From assembly GCA_025642065.1 (NCBI GenBank), contig JAODUP010000051.1:572001-636000 (forward strand): a stretch of DNA of 64,000 nt, read 5' to 3'. The first letter of the stretch is position 1. Every line of letters starts with the position of its first letter. Shown here in pieces: positions 63,735 to 64,000 of the stretch. Source of the stretch: Paralvinella palmiformis (Eukaryota > Annelida > Polychaeta > Terebellida > Alvinellidae). Under the pieces are notes generated by a model. The model had not been told where the DNA came from, ran no database searches, and saw only the letters and a program-made list of their open reading frames with translations. The translations under genes and the position numbers were made by a program.

Positions 63735-63850
63735 AAAGGTAATGAAGCGAAGTCAAAGATGAAACACCCTTCAGATATGCCCACGCCGAGATTCGAACGC
63801 GGGTGGTAGTGATCTGTGGTCCAACGCGCTACCAGTTAGAGCACGGAGCC
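63735..63850 (-). mobile_element. tRNA-derived SINE head, family A
   Basis: On the minus strand GCTCCGTGCTCTAACTGGTA and CGTTCGAATCTCGGCGTGGG, then TGAAGGGTGTTTCATC as in the copies at 10.4 and 22.3 kb. It is the best preserved of the three. Confidence 0.75.
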
Positions 63851-64000
63851 AGCTAATAAACAAAGCTATCTGGTAAATACGGTTCGTGGTTGATGTACAG
63901 TCAAAGAGTACGCAGTATATGGTTAAAGTGCAGTAATTACGTTAAGCTTAGAGTACAGCAGCAGTGCCATTATCAACATTCAATTTTTACACACACACAC

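Larger units (their letters stand above)
59397..64000. other. 5' region of the RhoGEF gene
   Basis: 4.6 kb upstream of the first recognised coding exon. Contains a LINE 3' tail, a SINE, TA/CA arrays, two weak phase-compatible candidate exons and a cluster of CRE-like sites. No PDZ-core exon was recognised. Confidence 0.6.

Noticed and set aside
63760..63850. Functional tRNA gene on the minus strand
   Set aside because: Same SINE head as at 10.4 and 22.3 kb; the acceptor-stem ends do not pair well.
1..64000. A new defence, biosynthetic or mobile system
   Set aside because: The window holds one known type of signalling gene, one unknown exon and ordinary repeats; nothing indicates a multi-gene system.

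Overview
The window is AT-rich animal nuclear DNA with spliced genes, GT-AG introns, many CA/TA/CTCA microsatellites, tRNA-derived SINEs and decayed LINEs. The large gene encodes an RGSL-C1-DH-PH RhoGEF. The C1 domain is a feature of invertebrate members (fly RhoGEF2, worm RHGF-1) and is absent from human ARHGEF11/12. With the repeat content this suggests an invertebrate, probably a lophotrochozoan and perhaps a mollusc; the phylum is inference.

Layout: (1) 378-1378, minus strand: one large exon of an unrecognised gene, with a -1 frame break in a run of A. (2) About 2.0-8.4 kb: a graveyard of non-LTR retrotransposons (two L2-like fragments, one CR1-like element) with a SINE nested in the CR1-like element between two TA arrays. 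(3) 8.4-13.65 kb: intergenic sequence with one SINE, then the probable 3' UTR. (4) 13653-59396, minus strand: 32 coding exons that join without a phase conflict into 5,708 nt (1,901 complete codons plus stop) of an ARHGEF11/12-type RhoGEF. The order is end of PDZ, proline/serine linker, coiled coil, RGS-like (RGSL) domain, C1 zinc finger, serine-rich linker, DH, PH, coiled coil, acidic tail. (5) 59.4-64 kb: 5' region with candidate first exons and CRE-like/GAGA-like motifs. The core of the PDZ domain was not found and probably lies beyond 64 kb.

From family knowledge, such a protein couples G-alpha-12/13 (via RGSL) and membrane or receptor partners (via PDZ and C1) to GDP/GTP exchange on RhoA (DH-PH). 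I saw no new molecular system. The most useful unexplained signals are: two neighbouring homologous linker exons with identical phases (EAQRLH exons); a start-codon exon at 17.5 kb in the 8.4-kb intron before the end of the PH domain, which would give a C-terminal protein without the catalytic domain; an hAT-type MITE with a perfect 8-bp target duplication 48 bp from the donor of a C1 exon; and CTCA arrays that read as overlapping GTGAGT donor motifs on the gene's sense strand.
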